Origin: Pogona vitticeps
Taxonomy: Eukaryota > Chordata > Lepidosauria > Squamata > Agamidae
DNA length: 64,000 bases
Direction: 5' to 3'
Assembly (NCBI RefSeq): GCF_051106095.1
Contig: NC_135783.1
Location: 309,518,322-309,582,321 of the forward strand
Shown: positions 10,894 to 22,098 of the stretch, piece by piece
Numbering within the stretch: the first letter of the stretch is position 1
Layout of the letters: every line of letters starts with the position of its first letter
Notes under the pieces: generated by a model
What the model saw: the letters and a program-made list of their open reading frames with translations, nothing else
What the model was told of the DNA's origin: nothing
Database searches by the model: none
Program-made: the position numbers and the translations under genes

Positions 10894-12188
10894 TACAAGG
10901 AGGTGCTGATCAGTATTCTTTTTCGGAAAAAAATGACCTAGGAAGCTGTAACTGCCACACTATTCTACATATTCCCCGAGGAAGTCAATGCACTTGCGAC
11001 ATCTGTCCTGCAGCTTCTTAAGTCCCTGCAAATAAAATTCTTCCAACTGCTGGTGTAACCACTCATACGCAGCATTAGTTGCCTCCAGAACACTCCCAAA
11101 TCGTTGTCCCTTTAGGTGTTTTTTTTTAGTTTGGGGAGCACGTAATAGTCAGAAGGAGCCAGGTCGGGAGAATAAGGTGGATGGGCATCACTTGAAAGCC
11201 TCAGGACATTAGTTTTGCCATTGTTTCACCTGCAGTGTGTGACAAGGCATTGTCATGCAACAGGATGACACCTTTGGAGAGCTTTCCTCGACGTTTTTCC
11301 TTGATGTTTTGCCTCAACTTTGTCAATAAAGCACAGTAATATTTTGCACTGATGGTTGAACCCTGTTGGAGGTAGTCCATCAACAGAACTCCCTTCTTAT
11401 CCCAAAAATTGTTGCCATTTGCTTCTGTACCGACCTTTGCACTTGGAACTTCTTTGGCCTGGGGGAACCACTGTGCCTCCATTCCTATACTGTTCCTTTG
11501 TCTCAGGATCATAACAGTAGATCCATGTCTCATCACCAGTTACCAGTTTGCCCAGGAAATCTGACTCATTTCTTGCAAAATGTTCCAAAACAGCCACTGA
11601 TGACTCCACACGTTTCCTCTTTTGTTTGCTTGTCCAAAGTTTGGGGATCCACTTTGCTGCCAGCTCTCTCATTTTCAAGTCATTGTGGATAATGGCACCA
11701 ACTTTCTCACATGATATTCTCAAATATATAGCAATACCTTTGGTTGATATTCGGCAGTCCTCCATGATCATGTCATGGATGGCTTTCACATTTGCAGGCA
11801 CAGAGACAGAAACAGGCCTTCCACTGGGTTTCTCATTTTCAACACTGAAATGGCCAGTTTTAAAATTGACAACTCAACATTTAACTGTTGCATATGAATG
11901 GCCACTGTCACCCATAGTTTGTGACATTTCATTATGGATCTGCTTTGCACCTTTCCCTTAGAGAAACAGGAACTTGATTATGGTCCTATGCTCTTCCACA
12001 CTGAACTTTTCTGGAGGTGCTGCCATGTTCACTTTGGACCTGAACATGAAAGATAAGTTAAAACCATAGGTAGTTGATTTTTGCACCATTGAATACAGAA
12101 AAAAATGGTCAACACACACTACAATTTATAGCTTCCTAGCTCAATTTTTTTCTGGGAAAGGCTCAATACTTATCAGCACCCCCTCGTA
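10894..12188 (-). mobile_element. Mariner DNA transposon, full length, with TA target sites
   Basis: Terminal inverted repeats start CAAGGAGGTGCTGATCAGTA (10,896) and, from the other end, CGAGGGGGTGCTGATAAGTA (12,186). The element is 1,291 bp, the usual mariner size, and is flanked by TA at 10,894-10,895 and 12,187-12,188. It carries one transposase frame on minus (separate entry). Both ends are present, so this is a complete insertion that later decayed. Mariners often enter vertebrate genomes by horizontal transfer; that is family knowledge and not shown here. Confidence 0.92.
10960..12026 (-). pseudogene. Mariner transposase pseudogene
   Basis: The product would cut and paste the mariner at TA sites. 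The frame opens with MAAPPEKFSVEEHRTI (ATG at 12,024-12,026), followed by the helix-turn-helix region and a GRP motif, then LVTGDETWIYCYDPETKEQ (first catalytic D), a WDKKGVLLMDYLQ segment (second D) and LLHDNALSHTA (third D), in line with the D,D34D catalytic triad. It ends with GEYVE and a stop at 10,960-10,962. The span fits the roughly 350 residues usual for mariner. It is broken by in-frame stops at 11,958-11,960 and 11,874-11,876, and by at least one frameshift between about 11,400 and 11,540 where reading changes phase. It is therefore not functional. Confidence 0.9.
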
Positions 12189-13922
12189 TTCAGTTCCAAT
12201 TTTCTTTTCTGTAGAACAGTGGGGTACATCACATCTATATTCAGTGAAAGAGGAAAAAGAAAGGTGTAGATTAGAAATTAGGATGAACTGCCAAAATGGC
12301 GGTTTGTCTTAGTTTATGGTTCATCAAGGCTGATGAACCATGAATTTAATAATGTTTTAATTGGTTCATCGGTGCTTGGTTTGTTTGCTTTTTAGATAGG
12401 TGAGTCCCCCACATAGCATAGCCCTGCTCCCTCCCCACTGCCTCATTGCCTCCCTACCTTGTCCTGCTGCCTCCTCCTCTGCCGTCTCTGCAGTGCTGCC
12501 ATCTACAAATGGCAGTGTCAGCTTCCTTTCTGGCAGCCTAGCCTTTCCTTCTCTGCCTGTGGGCCTGCCAATCAGCTGTTTGGCTTGCAGTGCCAAACAC
12601 TTCTTTGTTTGAAGAAACAGGGTGTGAAATCCAACCCACAGCTGCATCAGCCCTAACTTTAAAACAACAACCTTGCTGTTTCCTGCTCTTCTAAGACAAA
12701 TGTGCTTGGCGAAATTCATCTTCGCAAGAACTTTGCATCTAAGAGTTACCTCCTGGCAAGTCCCATCTTGCCAGAAATGTTTGAACTTTTGGTACTTGCT
12801 TTGAAGAAGTGGATTTACCCACGGAAGTTCACATTTTGTACATTTTTTTTATTAGTGGCCTATAAAGGTATCCCCTATTCTTGCATTTGCTTGTAGTCAA
12901 TGATCATACTAATCATGCAATTTGGTGTGCAACAGAAAATACTAATATCAACTAATGTTAATTAGCAGTAATTCACCAGTGAAATTTACACCATCAGACT
13001 CATGTTGGTTCAGATAATGATTTGCATTCAGATTTTATCTCTCTGTAAACAGCTGCTATCCTAACAAAGCAGACAAAAGTTATTTTAGGAGTGAGAAAGA
13101 CTGGGCGAGAAAAGCAAGTTGTATTAGAAAGGTAAGGTGAATAGCATTTTGCCCTATGATAGAAGAGTAAAGAACTTGACCTCTTAAAATATTCAGAAAG
13201 ATAACCAAGAAGTGTAAAAGCCTTGATTCCCTAACAATATCTATAGGAGAATAATTTATAGTCATCGTAATCTTATTTAACTATGTTGTAAAATACAGTA
13301 TTTAATCTCCCAAATGAATACAGTATTAAGGTGTTGTAAGTTTTCAGAAAACGACAGTCATGCCAGTATTATGGTACACTTAACTCAAAGTCATTAAAAG
13401 AAAAGAAAAAAGCAAACAAGCTGAATTCAAGCCTTAATATGATTGTGCTTCATCTATTAGCAAAGGCAAAACCACTTCTAAAGTGTATAATGATGTATAA
13501 TGAAGGAAATATGTGTAAAGGCAAATAGCATAATACATACAAAAATATAATAAATTAGACAAAGTTTAGGGAAAAAATGCCCACAATCTAACAAAACAAA
13601 TTGCTTGCATCACTTTCCCAAGTAAGACATTGTTTCCTTGTTAGTTCTTGATCTTCACTACTTTTATTTTAGAAATATTGGGTCATTTCCTAAATTAATT
13701 TGATTTGAGAAAGATAGCCATCATTCCATTCCCAATCAGTACATTCATTGCCCAAAGAGAGTGACTCAGACATTTGGCTATCCCAGTATAGTGATGTGTG
13801 CCAAATGCCTATGCTGTCATATGCACACAAACATGTCCACTGATATCAGTGGAAAGAATGGATGCATTTCTTGAGACTGTCCAAGGAAAAGAACAGTGAT
13901 ATCATTCTGTCTTTCAGTCATT
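12189..13922. other. No gene seen; one perfect short hairpin
   Basis: At 12,316-12,341 an 11-bp perfect stem (ATGGTTCATCA / TGATGAACCAT) closes a 4-base loop. The word 'ggttcatcggtgc' recurs at about 12,363, so this may be the inside of an old palindromic MITE. A C-rich segment at 12,400-12,660 gives open frames in several phases, with no recognisable product. Confidence 0.4.
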
Positions 13923-13998
13923 TCTAAACCACCCTGTTTCCCTTTTTGGGAGAAAGGTGGGATACAAATCAAGTCATATAAGATCAAATCAAATTACA
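13923..13998 (+). mobile_element. L2-type 3' tail
   Basis: The words 'ctaaaccaccctgtttccct' and 'ggtgggatacaaatcaag' match the L2 3' terminus, followed by a decayed simple tail (repeats of 'atcaaat'). Confidence 0.5.
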
Positions 13999-14044
13999 GT
14001 ATAATTAGGATTTGAAAGGACTAAAGAGAGTTTAAAAAGTTCTG

Positions 14045-14251
14045 ACTCATATCTGTTATCTATTTTTATATATTTTAAATATTTTAATCTGTCTTTCTCC
14101 TTAAAAAGGACCCAAGACAGCTTACAACAATTAAAAGACAGAATTTAAGTTAGTAACAGTGAGCATACAATACTAAAAGGTTCAATGCATGTAATACCAA
14201 AAAAAAAAAAAAAAGTAACACGAAAACACATTCAATACAGTGAGGTACAAC
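14045..14251 (-). mobile_element. L2-type LINE 3' UTR, minus orientation
   Basis: Read on minus, 'taagctgtcttgggtccttt' and 'aaggagaaagacagat' are the conserved L2 3' end. It is nearly collinear with 49,825-50,030, and both continue into the same upstream words ('aaaacacattcaa', 'gtacaaca'). An A run at about 14,200-14,214 interrupts it. It stops exactly where the BovB fragment starts. Confidence 0.6.
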
Positions 14252-14560
14252 ACTGAAAATCAACCCTGAGTGCTCACTGGAAGGACAGATCCTGAAGCTG
14301 AGGCTCCAATACTTTGGCCATCTCATGAGAAGAGAAGACTCCTCGGAAAAGCCCCTGATGTTGGGAAAGTATGAAGGCAAGAGGAGAAGGGGACGACAGA
14401 GGATGAGATGGTTGGACAGTGTCATTGAAGCTACAGTACCAACATGAATTTGACCCAACTCCAGGAGGCAGTGGAAGACAGGAGGGCCTGACGTGCTCTG
14501 GTCCATGGGGTCACGAAGAGTCGGACACTACTAAACAACTAAACAACAACAACAACAATA
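14252..14560 (+). mobile_element. BovB (RTE) LINE 3' end fragment
   Basis: About 300 bp matching the last part of BovB ORF2. It includes 'actttggccatctcatgaga' and 'gagatggttggacagtgtca', then the 3' terminus 'gtcacgaagagtcggacac', ending in a CAA-rich simple tail (14,535-14,560). It is near-identical in layout to 45,345-45,625. It abuts an L2 fragment on its left. It is 5'-truncated, the usual result of incomplete reverse transcription. Confidence 0.88.
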
Positions 14561-15689
14561 TATTTAAAAATCCCACTCAGGCAACCATTCACTCAGGGAA
14601 AGCTTGCCTCAAGAGAAAAAATCATGACTTCTTTTGCTAGATAAATCCATCTCATATTTAGTCATATGATTGCTCCTAAATTTAATCTACAGCTTCCTGA
14701 TATACCAATGACTTCTTTTTATGCCCGGTATTCTGTTTGTTTTCCTGTTTTTTGCATGCTTGCTTTTAGAGTAAGTAAAAGAGACCCTGTGACATGAAGG
14801 GATACATCCAAGTATGGAAATGAAAGTCTAGTTTTTAATTCTGTAGTTATAAACCAGGCCCTCAGCATGATTTAACTTTATGGTATTTATTTAGATTCTG
14901 TTTACTATAAAGAGTCACACAGATTGTGGAAACCCTGTTGGAAATGCAAGTGAGGAAAATTCAAATAAGCTCATGTTCTTTATTCATGGGGTCAAGTTTA
15001 AAGGTAATTGTTTCTGTGTTTCTGGATGTAGCCTGATGAATAAAATAAATTTAGGAAAGGGGAGAATCATAGTCTAGAAATATAGGCTACTAAAAATCCC
15101 AGTAAGCTTAGAACAAATACTTTAATTACACTGGATAAGTATAAATCATACGGGCATAGCAGCTGGATGCTATGAAAATGTAAATGTAGTCTAATCTGAG
15201 GAAGTAGAATGAAGCTTGAAAAGGTGTAAATCAACATGTCCATTGGAGAAAAATGCATGGGCTCACACCAGCCACTTAGGCATTTTTATATAGTACTCAA
15301 CAATACTTTATGGTTTGTCTTTGTGCACGTGGCATGAATATAACCCTCATTTTAAAAATACAACATTAAACATATTGGCTGTCTCTATAACTGTCTTTTT
15401 CCAGCACAAGCATCCAACCCATATATATGTACCCACTGTGATATTCTTCCAGTTTAACAACTGGTATAGGGCACACAACTGTATGTTGAATGCACATTTG
15501 CATCATAAGAACCATTGTTTCTTCTCCTTCCAGTTTTCAGAAGTGAATGCCAGTGCTCATGTTAGCCAAAGCAACATTAGATGCATAGAAGTGGATCTGG
15601 GGGAATCTTATAGTGTTTAGAGGCAAGTCAGACCTCACCTTGTGTGGGCATCATGAATTAAGACAGATGTTGAAAAGTTGCCATATATC
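14561..15689. other. No gene seen
   Basis: AT-rich sequence with only short, unrecognised frames on both strands. Confidence 0.45.
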
Positions 15690-15968
15690 CACAGGAGGGT
15701 GAGCAAGATGGTGAAGAGCCTGGAAATGAAACTCTAAGGAGAATGCTTGAAGAAACTGGATATGTTCAATCTGGAGAAGAGAAGATTGGTGATATAATAG
15801 CAGCCTTTAACTTTTTGAAGGGCTCTCACATAGAAAATGGAAAACGCTTGTGTTCTGCTACTTCAGAGTACTGGACCCAAACCAATGGATTAAAATTTCT
15901 GGAAAGGAAATTTTGACTAAACTTTAGGAAGACTCTTATAACTGTAAGAACTGTTTGCCCGTGGAATA
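15690..15968 (+). mobile_element. CR1 LINE fragment
   Basis: The words 'gtgagcaagatggtgaagag', 'cctggaaatgaaactctaag', 'tctggagaagagaagattgg' and 'aaactttaggaagactctta' match the last coding part of amniote CR1. It stops at 'gtggaatag', before the usual CR1 terminal region. It is diverged and old. Confidence 0.8.
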
Positions 15969-17177
15969 GTGAGTATGCATCGTAGAGACATGGAAAGTAT
16001 TGCATTCCCCTTTTACACTTCTATTAAAAATATCTATGTGTGGGACCCTGTAAAGCACATTCTCAGTAGCCAAAGTATGTAGACTGCATGTTGCAAAGAT
16101 TAAACACAAAACAGTGCTAGAGAAGTGGAATGGTATATCCTGGAAGAGGACATTGGTGACTAAGAGGGATGCTAGAGGGGAGCTTTTCACACTCTTAACA
16201 ATTTTTTGCCAGTTGTCATGGTCTCTTTTGTACGGATCATTCCCTATTATGTTATTTGATTGTTTGATGCATATTTGTCATTTCTCCCATTCAACTTTAC
16301 AGAATCCTATTGCCATTTCTACATAGTAAGAAATGCCCCAAGAGTAGATCACGATGTCGGATATTCCTCACCACATTTCATATCTATTGTACAGCCACCT
16401 ACGCTCGCAAGACATCAGATTATTTCTCAATGTCTTTGAATTAAATTTGGTTCTAAAATATTCAACCGAAAGCCGCATGACAAAAACAGTTCTTATCAAA
16501 AAGATGTTGAACTTTACATTTCCACATCGTCGTTCAATACCAAAGAAAATTGCACATTTAGGGAAATGTGCTTCTCAATTGTCTACGTCTGAGCAGAATA
16601 CAGTGAAAATAGCTGTTGAAGGAGGGTAATTATGTTAAAAGTGTGGCGAGAGAATGACAGCCTTTCATGAAAACTAATCAGCACCTTGGATGTGTCTATG
16701 GATACAGAATGGTCAAGAACAATCTGCTGAACTACTGGCCCTAAATTATCATTAACGTTGGCTTGTTCCTGAACTATGCAGTTTTTTTTCAGTACAGATA
16801 CTTTGTACTGTCTGTGTTATTACTTACAGAACTGAACTGTACTGAATTATTATGTTCTTCCTATCAGTCTGCGGCCAGCGTCCTCTTGGTGCAGCTCTGC
16901 ACAGCTGTGGCTTTTTAAAATCACTAATTAAAAGTTTTAGACCCCCCTGGTTATTTTTGGATGTTGAAGGCTCCCCCTCCATCCCAAAGCTTCCCCAGAT
17001 CAAAAGGGATTCCTAGAGAAGCTTGGAACCTGAGAAGAAGAATACAAAACCTCTAATTGGAGACAAAAGGCCACAGCTGATAACTGTTGATGTGCACAGA
17101 GACACAGCTATAGACTTCCTGCCACTAGGATAGTCAAATAAATCGAAGTAAGTGATGCAGAATCTCTTCATTTGATA
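15969..17177. other. Mostly unannotated; one 91-residue open frame at 16,354-16,629
   Basis: The plus frame MSDIPHHISYLLYSHLRSQD... ends at a stop at about 16,627. It lies in a block with several CpG sites (about 16,350-16,600) while its surroundings have few. I do not recognise the protein. No clear splice sites bound it, so it could be a retroposed fragment, a conserved element or chance. Confidence 0.3.
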
Positions 17178-17330
17178 ATGTAAAACAGTGGTTCTTAACC
17201 TTGGTTACTCAGGTGTTTATGAACTGCAACTCCCAGAAACCCCAGCCAGCACAGCTGATGGTGAAGACTTCTGGGAGTTGCAGTCCAAAAACACCTGAGT
17301 AACCCAAGGTTAAGAACCATTGATGTAAAG
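17178..17330. mobile_element. Palindromic hAT MITE with 8-bp target duplication
   Basis: The 137-bp element (17,186-17,322) begins CAGTGGTTCTTAACCTTGG and ends with its reverse complement. The arms also share 'aactcccagaa'. The 8-bp flanks are ATGTAAAA (17,178-17,185) and ATGTAAAG (17,323-17,330), with 7 of 8 bases equal, as expected of a hAT insertion. It is almost a perfect hairpin and has no coding capacity. Confidence 0.88.
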
Positions 17331-18072
17331 CAAGGGTGTGTTGGGTTGAAATTCTCATTAGTATTATCAAGCACAGCCATTTGCAAAAAAAACCCCCCTA
17401 AAATGCTAAGTGTTGCAGTACAACACCACCTGGAGAGTGTTTTCATTGTCTGCTATAAAAGGAAGACAGATGTGATGCTTTTTAGAGCTGATTTTGAACC
17501 ATCTTCTCTGAGAGTTTGGGAAAGTTATGGTAGCTTTTGGATTCCAATTCCCAGTATCTCCCAGCCAGCAAAATGCAAGTACATTTCACCTCTTGTCTAC
17601 TTGCCAAACCTTGGGAAAGTTATTTTTGGAGACAGCTCCCAGAATCACCAGAGGTACTGACCTAGCTTGTTGGTGTTGCAGTTTAAAAAGGAATTTTCTG
17701 CTTTCCTTCTTGTTGACCTGAGGATGAGTCTCTTCTTCTGTATCAATTTCTGAAGGTCCATCAAGATGGGCATTAATCAGATGAGTGGGTCCTTGCATAC
17801 TTAAACTGTGCATTATGCATTGTCCATTCAACTGAAACAAGCAACAGATCATTTATTTTCTTTTATGTATCATTTTATGGGTTCACCAGAAGAAAAAGCC
17901 AGGCATTGGGTGAAGCAGGACCACAACTTTATTTACTTATCTGTAATACGATCTCTAACAGGGCAAATCAGCTGTGTGGAAGAAAGGGCTCATACTGAGA
18001 CCTCCCCATCACTGCAAATACTATTACTTACATACAAATCATGAAGGTGTTGTATAATATAATGGGTGAGCC
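17331..18072. other. No gene seen; possible decayed hAT MITE near 17,510-17,660
   Basis: The words 'ttggattccaattcccagta' and 'tctcccagccagca' resemble the squamate hAT MITE core, with a second related part near 17,600-17,655 ('cagctcccagaatcacca'). The frames here are not recognised. Confidence 0.35.
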
Positions 18073-18274
18073 CAACCATTACATTTCTGTATTCTCAAAG
18101 GCTTTCACAGCTGGGATCTAATGGTTGTTGTGGGTTTTTCGGGCTCTTTGGCCATGTTCTGAAGGTTGTTCTTCCTAACATTTTGCCAGTCTCTGTGGCT
18201 GACATCTTCAGAGGAGAGGAGTAGCTACACGGCCAAAGAGCCCCAAAACCCCACAACAACCATTACATTTCTGT
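18073..18274. mobile_element. Penelope-like palindromic repeat with target duplication
   Basis: The same family as 1,581-1,831: left arm 'tctcaaaggctttcacagct', 'gggctctttggccatgttct'; short right arm 'cacggccaaagagcccc', 'ccacaacaacc'. The direct repeat CAACCATTACATTTCTGT lies at 18,073-18,090 and 18,257-18,274 (the first bases may belong to the element). The hammerhead-like core seen at 1,671-1,703 is present here in decayed form on minus. Confidence 0.65.
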
Positions 18275-18594
18275 TGGTCAGAGCATGACAACTGAACAAA
18301 AGACAAAGAAAGACTAAGCTAAATCCTAATGTGCTGGCTTTGTCAGCCAGAAGGCTGTGTGCATGAGGGCCTGGTCCTCCCTTGCTCTAGTGGGGCATGT
18401 CAAGAAGCCATTTGGCTGACACAACAGCATTCTGCTTAGACAGGACAAGCTCCAAATCCTTTGAAACATTTTACAGCAGAAATATTCAGTTCAGGAAGTT
18501 TTGTTAGTTGTAAAGAGACAAAATGATAAAAATCTTTTTGGATATTCAGGCACATGTAAGAAGAATCACTGAAATTGCTGTGAGCAGGGAGTAG
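18275..18594. other. No gene seen
   Basis: No repeat or open frame that I can support between the Penelope-like repeat and the next MITE. Confidence 0.4.
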
Positions 18595-18872
18595 TGTGAG
18601 AGTAGAGATGGGGAAGAACTGCAGTTCAGCAGTTTAACCCCAGCACCCAGTGAGTGGCTGTTGGAGGAGGCAGAGTAGAGAAGCATGTGCTGTGATTGGT
18701 CGGTTGGGTAATCACACTAAAGAGGTGGAGAGGGTTTTGCCCGGGGGATGGGCAAACGTGCAGAAGAGGTGGGAGAGGGGAGCGTGTGGCACCTGTAGTA
18801 CATTTCTGTGGGCGCTGCACCAAACTGGGCTGAACTGGCGAACTGCGGTTTGTGCCAGTCTCTAATTGAGAG
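18595..18872. mobile_element. hAT-like MITE
   Basis: The element is 18,603-18,864. The left end is TAGAGATGGGGAAGAACTGC and the right end, read inward, is TAGAGACTGGCACAAACCGC. The flanking 8-mers TGTGAGAG and ATTGAGAG agree at 6 positions. The GC-rich interior gives open frames on both strands, without recognisable coding content. Confidence 0.65.
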
Positions 18873-20266
18873 CATGGCAAGGCATGTGACCAATGTGTGA
18901 TCAGCACCTTGTAAATGAGCTTTGACAATGTTAGCAATTCTCCTTGAATATCTAACGGGATTTTTGCCAATGTAGTACTTAATTCAATTCAATTTTTCGA
19001 TTATTCACTTTGATTACAATGTTTCAACTCTTATTCTATCATACAACTTTTTGTTGGCCACTGAAGACATCATTTATTTCTTTAGCACACCTTTGCCCTA
19101 GTCTTCAGGCAAAATAACTCCCAAAGTGCTTACAAATAATTTTTTGTTTTTCAATAAGACAGCCCTGAGACCACATTTTGTGTCCGAAAATGATTAATCC
19201 TAATCTAACAATAGATAACATACATGTGGCCATATTCATACATTTTACTAAGCAGTAACTTAACATGGCATGGATAAGTATAAATGAGATTGATTATGAA
19301 TTTTTCTCACCAGAGCCTAGAAATGTCGTTTTTCATGGAATACAATTCCCAGAATTCTCTTGGAAAAATAAATCTTTTTCAAGCTTTGTTCTTTACTTCT
19401 TCTCTTTACTTCTGTCTCAACCCGAAGTTTATTCAGAACATTTCACTGAATTGCAACAGCATGTCACCTAAATTAACAAACTAGTTAGCGCTAACTATGG
19501 TTCATTGGAAACAAACCAGCTTGAAACCATTGCATGTTGGCTTGTTTAAAATGAACCGTAATTATGTCAGGGTAACTGTAAGAAACTGTCCATATGTTAT
19601 GCTTGTAAGCATTTAGAAAAATTACCATTATACTGTCAGAGAGTTAATTACATTTAATAAATTATCAGCTTGAGGCTTTTACATTTGTATATGTCTCCTG
19701 AATTTTTTAGTCACCCCCACCCAAGTTCTTGCCTTGTAATTAGTCTTGATATTCATTAGTTGCATCTTGCAAATGTTGTTCTCACTGCTGCCCCAAGTAG
19801 CAAAAAATTGAAAGGAAGCAGAGCCTACTGCATTTCTCAAGTAAATACTGCTACAAACCACATTATAAAACAAGGCTTTGACTGATGAGATGCAATGAAA
19901 TACACGATTTACCTATATTGTTTACCCACCTCTTTTATGAATATGTGAATATTTTTGCATATTTTTGAATACATAATCAGGTTTTTTTAAGTAAACAACT
20001 GAATTTTAATGTGGTTTACAGTTATTGACATTAGCTTCATTCTCAATAAAAATAGACCTAAAATAGGGTTCAACATGTAGAAAGCAACCATAGTAAGAGG
20101 AGCAAAAATAACAAAAATGGTGTTCAGGATGACTGATAGAAAACCAGACAAGTAAGCAAATAATGATAATCAAATTTCTTGGGAGAATGATTTCCCCAAA
20201 TTCTACAGCCACTAACATTTCATTAAAATTTCTGAGCATGAATGCATGTTAGGGTGCAATTATGAT

Positions 20267-20267
<1 letters not shown>
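18873..20267. other. No gene seen
   Basis: AT-rich sequence. Overlapping plus frames at 19,265-19,484 and minus frames at 19,679-19,873 and 20,006-20,239 have no recognisable domain. Confidence 0.45.

Positions 20268-20300
<33 letters not shown>
20268..20300. repeat. (TGT)n microsatellite
   Basis: Eleven perfect TGT units. Confidence 0.97.
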
Positions 20301-20700
20301 GCTGGAGTTGTCACAGTTAAAATGGAAATATTTTCATTGACAACATGACATACAGCTAATCAAGCAGCAGCTATGTTTTTTCTCATGGGTGTTCGCTGAA
20401 TTTTGTTGGGCTGGCATTTTTGTAAAAGGCACATTGCCTGAAGGATTTAATCTCATTTCCTTCCTTGCTTCTTTTTGTACATTTTGCTCTCTTCTTATTT
20501 GAATTTTTAAAACTTCATTATCTGTCTGTTCCCCCATATGAAGAAAATGCTAATCTTGGTTGAAAATGAATTGAAATGAAAATCTGTCTGGTCTGGAACC
20601 GATAAATCCAATACATACAGCTATTCCCAGCATGGACAAGATCATGGTATACCTGCTTGCTATCTAGCTTTTTAAATGGTGATCCTTTTTTAATCTGAAC
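20301..20700. other. No gene seen
   Basis: Unannotated spacer before the large trinucleotide array. The minus frames here have no recognisable product. Confidence 0.4.
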
Positions 20701-20997
<297 letters not shown>

Positions 20998-21002
20998 TTT
21001 AA

Positions 21003-21926
21003 AAAAGTAGGCATCCTTCAGTCTAGAAAGACTATGGTAACATGCTCTGTATGGAGGACTTGGAACAGCGTCTAGTGTGGCTGAGGAGGCCAATTCGAGA
21101 GTGACAATCTCTTCCACACTGAAGACAAATCCAATCTGTCCCCTGTCCAGCTCCCTGGTTTTTGCTGCTTTTGTGACTTCCTCTTTGCCTTGGCCTGCTG
21201 GACAAGGGTCTCTTCAAATTGGGAGAGGCCATGATGCAACGTCTGCCTCCAGGCTGAACGTTCAGATGTCAGAGTTTCCCGTCTGTTGAGGTCTATTCCT
21301 AATGCCTTCAGATCCCGCTTGCAGATATCCTTGTATCACAGCTGTGGTCTCCCTCTGGAGCGATTTCCCTGCACTAATTCTCCATGCAGGAGATCCTTTG
21401 GAATCCGACCATCAACATTCTCTCGACGTGCCCAAGCCAGCGTAGACGTCACTGTTTCAGTAATGTATGCATGCTGAAAATTCCAGCTCATTCTAGGACT
21501 ACTCTATTTGGAACTTTGTCCTGCCAGGTGATACCAAAAATCCATCGGAGGCAACTCATATGGAAAGTGTTCAGCTTCCTCTCCTGCCGTGCACAAAGGG
21601 TCCAGGACTCACTGCAGTACAGGAGTGTGCTCATGACACAGGCTCTATAGACCTGGATTTTGGTATGTGTCATCAGCTTCTTATTGAGCCATACTCTCTT
21701 TGTGAGTCTAGGGAACATGGTTGCTGCTTTGGCAATGTGTTTATCCAGCTCGACATCGAGAGAGAGGGTGTCAGAGATGGTTGAGCCAAGGTACACAAAA
21801 CCATGAACAACCTCCAATTCTTGTGTGGAGATGGTAATAGAGGGAGGTGAGTCCACACCCTGGCCCATGACTTGGGTTTTCTTCAGGCTGATTGTTAGTC
21901 CAAAGTCTTGGCAGGCCTTGCTGAAA
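21003..21926 (-). mobile_element. Non-LTR retrotransposon 3' end (RT C-terminal part plus zinc finger)
   Basis: The minus frames hold the stretch after the reverse-transcriptase core: FVYLGSTISDTLSLDVELDK, then KIQVYRACVMSTLLYCSESW, then FHMSCLRWIFGITWQDKVPN. The last part carries CLQCGRD...LLSHTRRC, a C-x2-C-x12-H-x3-C finger (about 21,040-21,130). The coding region is split over different frames, so it is a decayed 5'-truncated copy. Its 3' end runs into a TTA array. RTE-like or Ingi/Vingi-like clades both seem possible; I cannot settle this by eye. Confidence 0.78.
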
Positions 21927-22007
<81 letters not shown>

Positions 22008-22011
22008 TATC

Positions 22012-22098
<87 letters not shown>
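21927..22098. repeat. (CAT)n-(TAA)n microsatellite
   Basis: About 29 CAT units, a short break ('tatcg'), then about 28 TAA units. It lies between the LINE 3' end and the DIRS-type fossil. Poly-H, poly-N, poly-D, poly-M and poly-Y frames here are artefacts. Confidence 0.97.

Noticed and set aside
17186-17322. microRNA precursor hairpin
   Set aside because: The near-perfect palindrome has hAT ends and an 8-bp target duplication, so it is a MITE.
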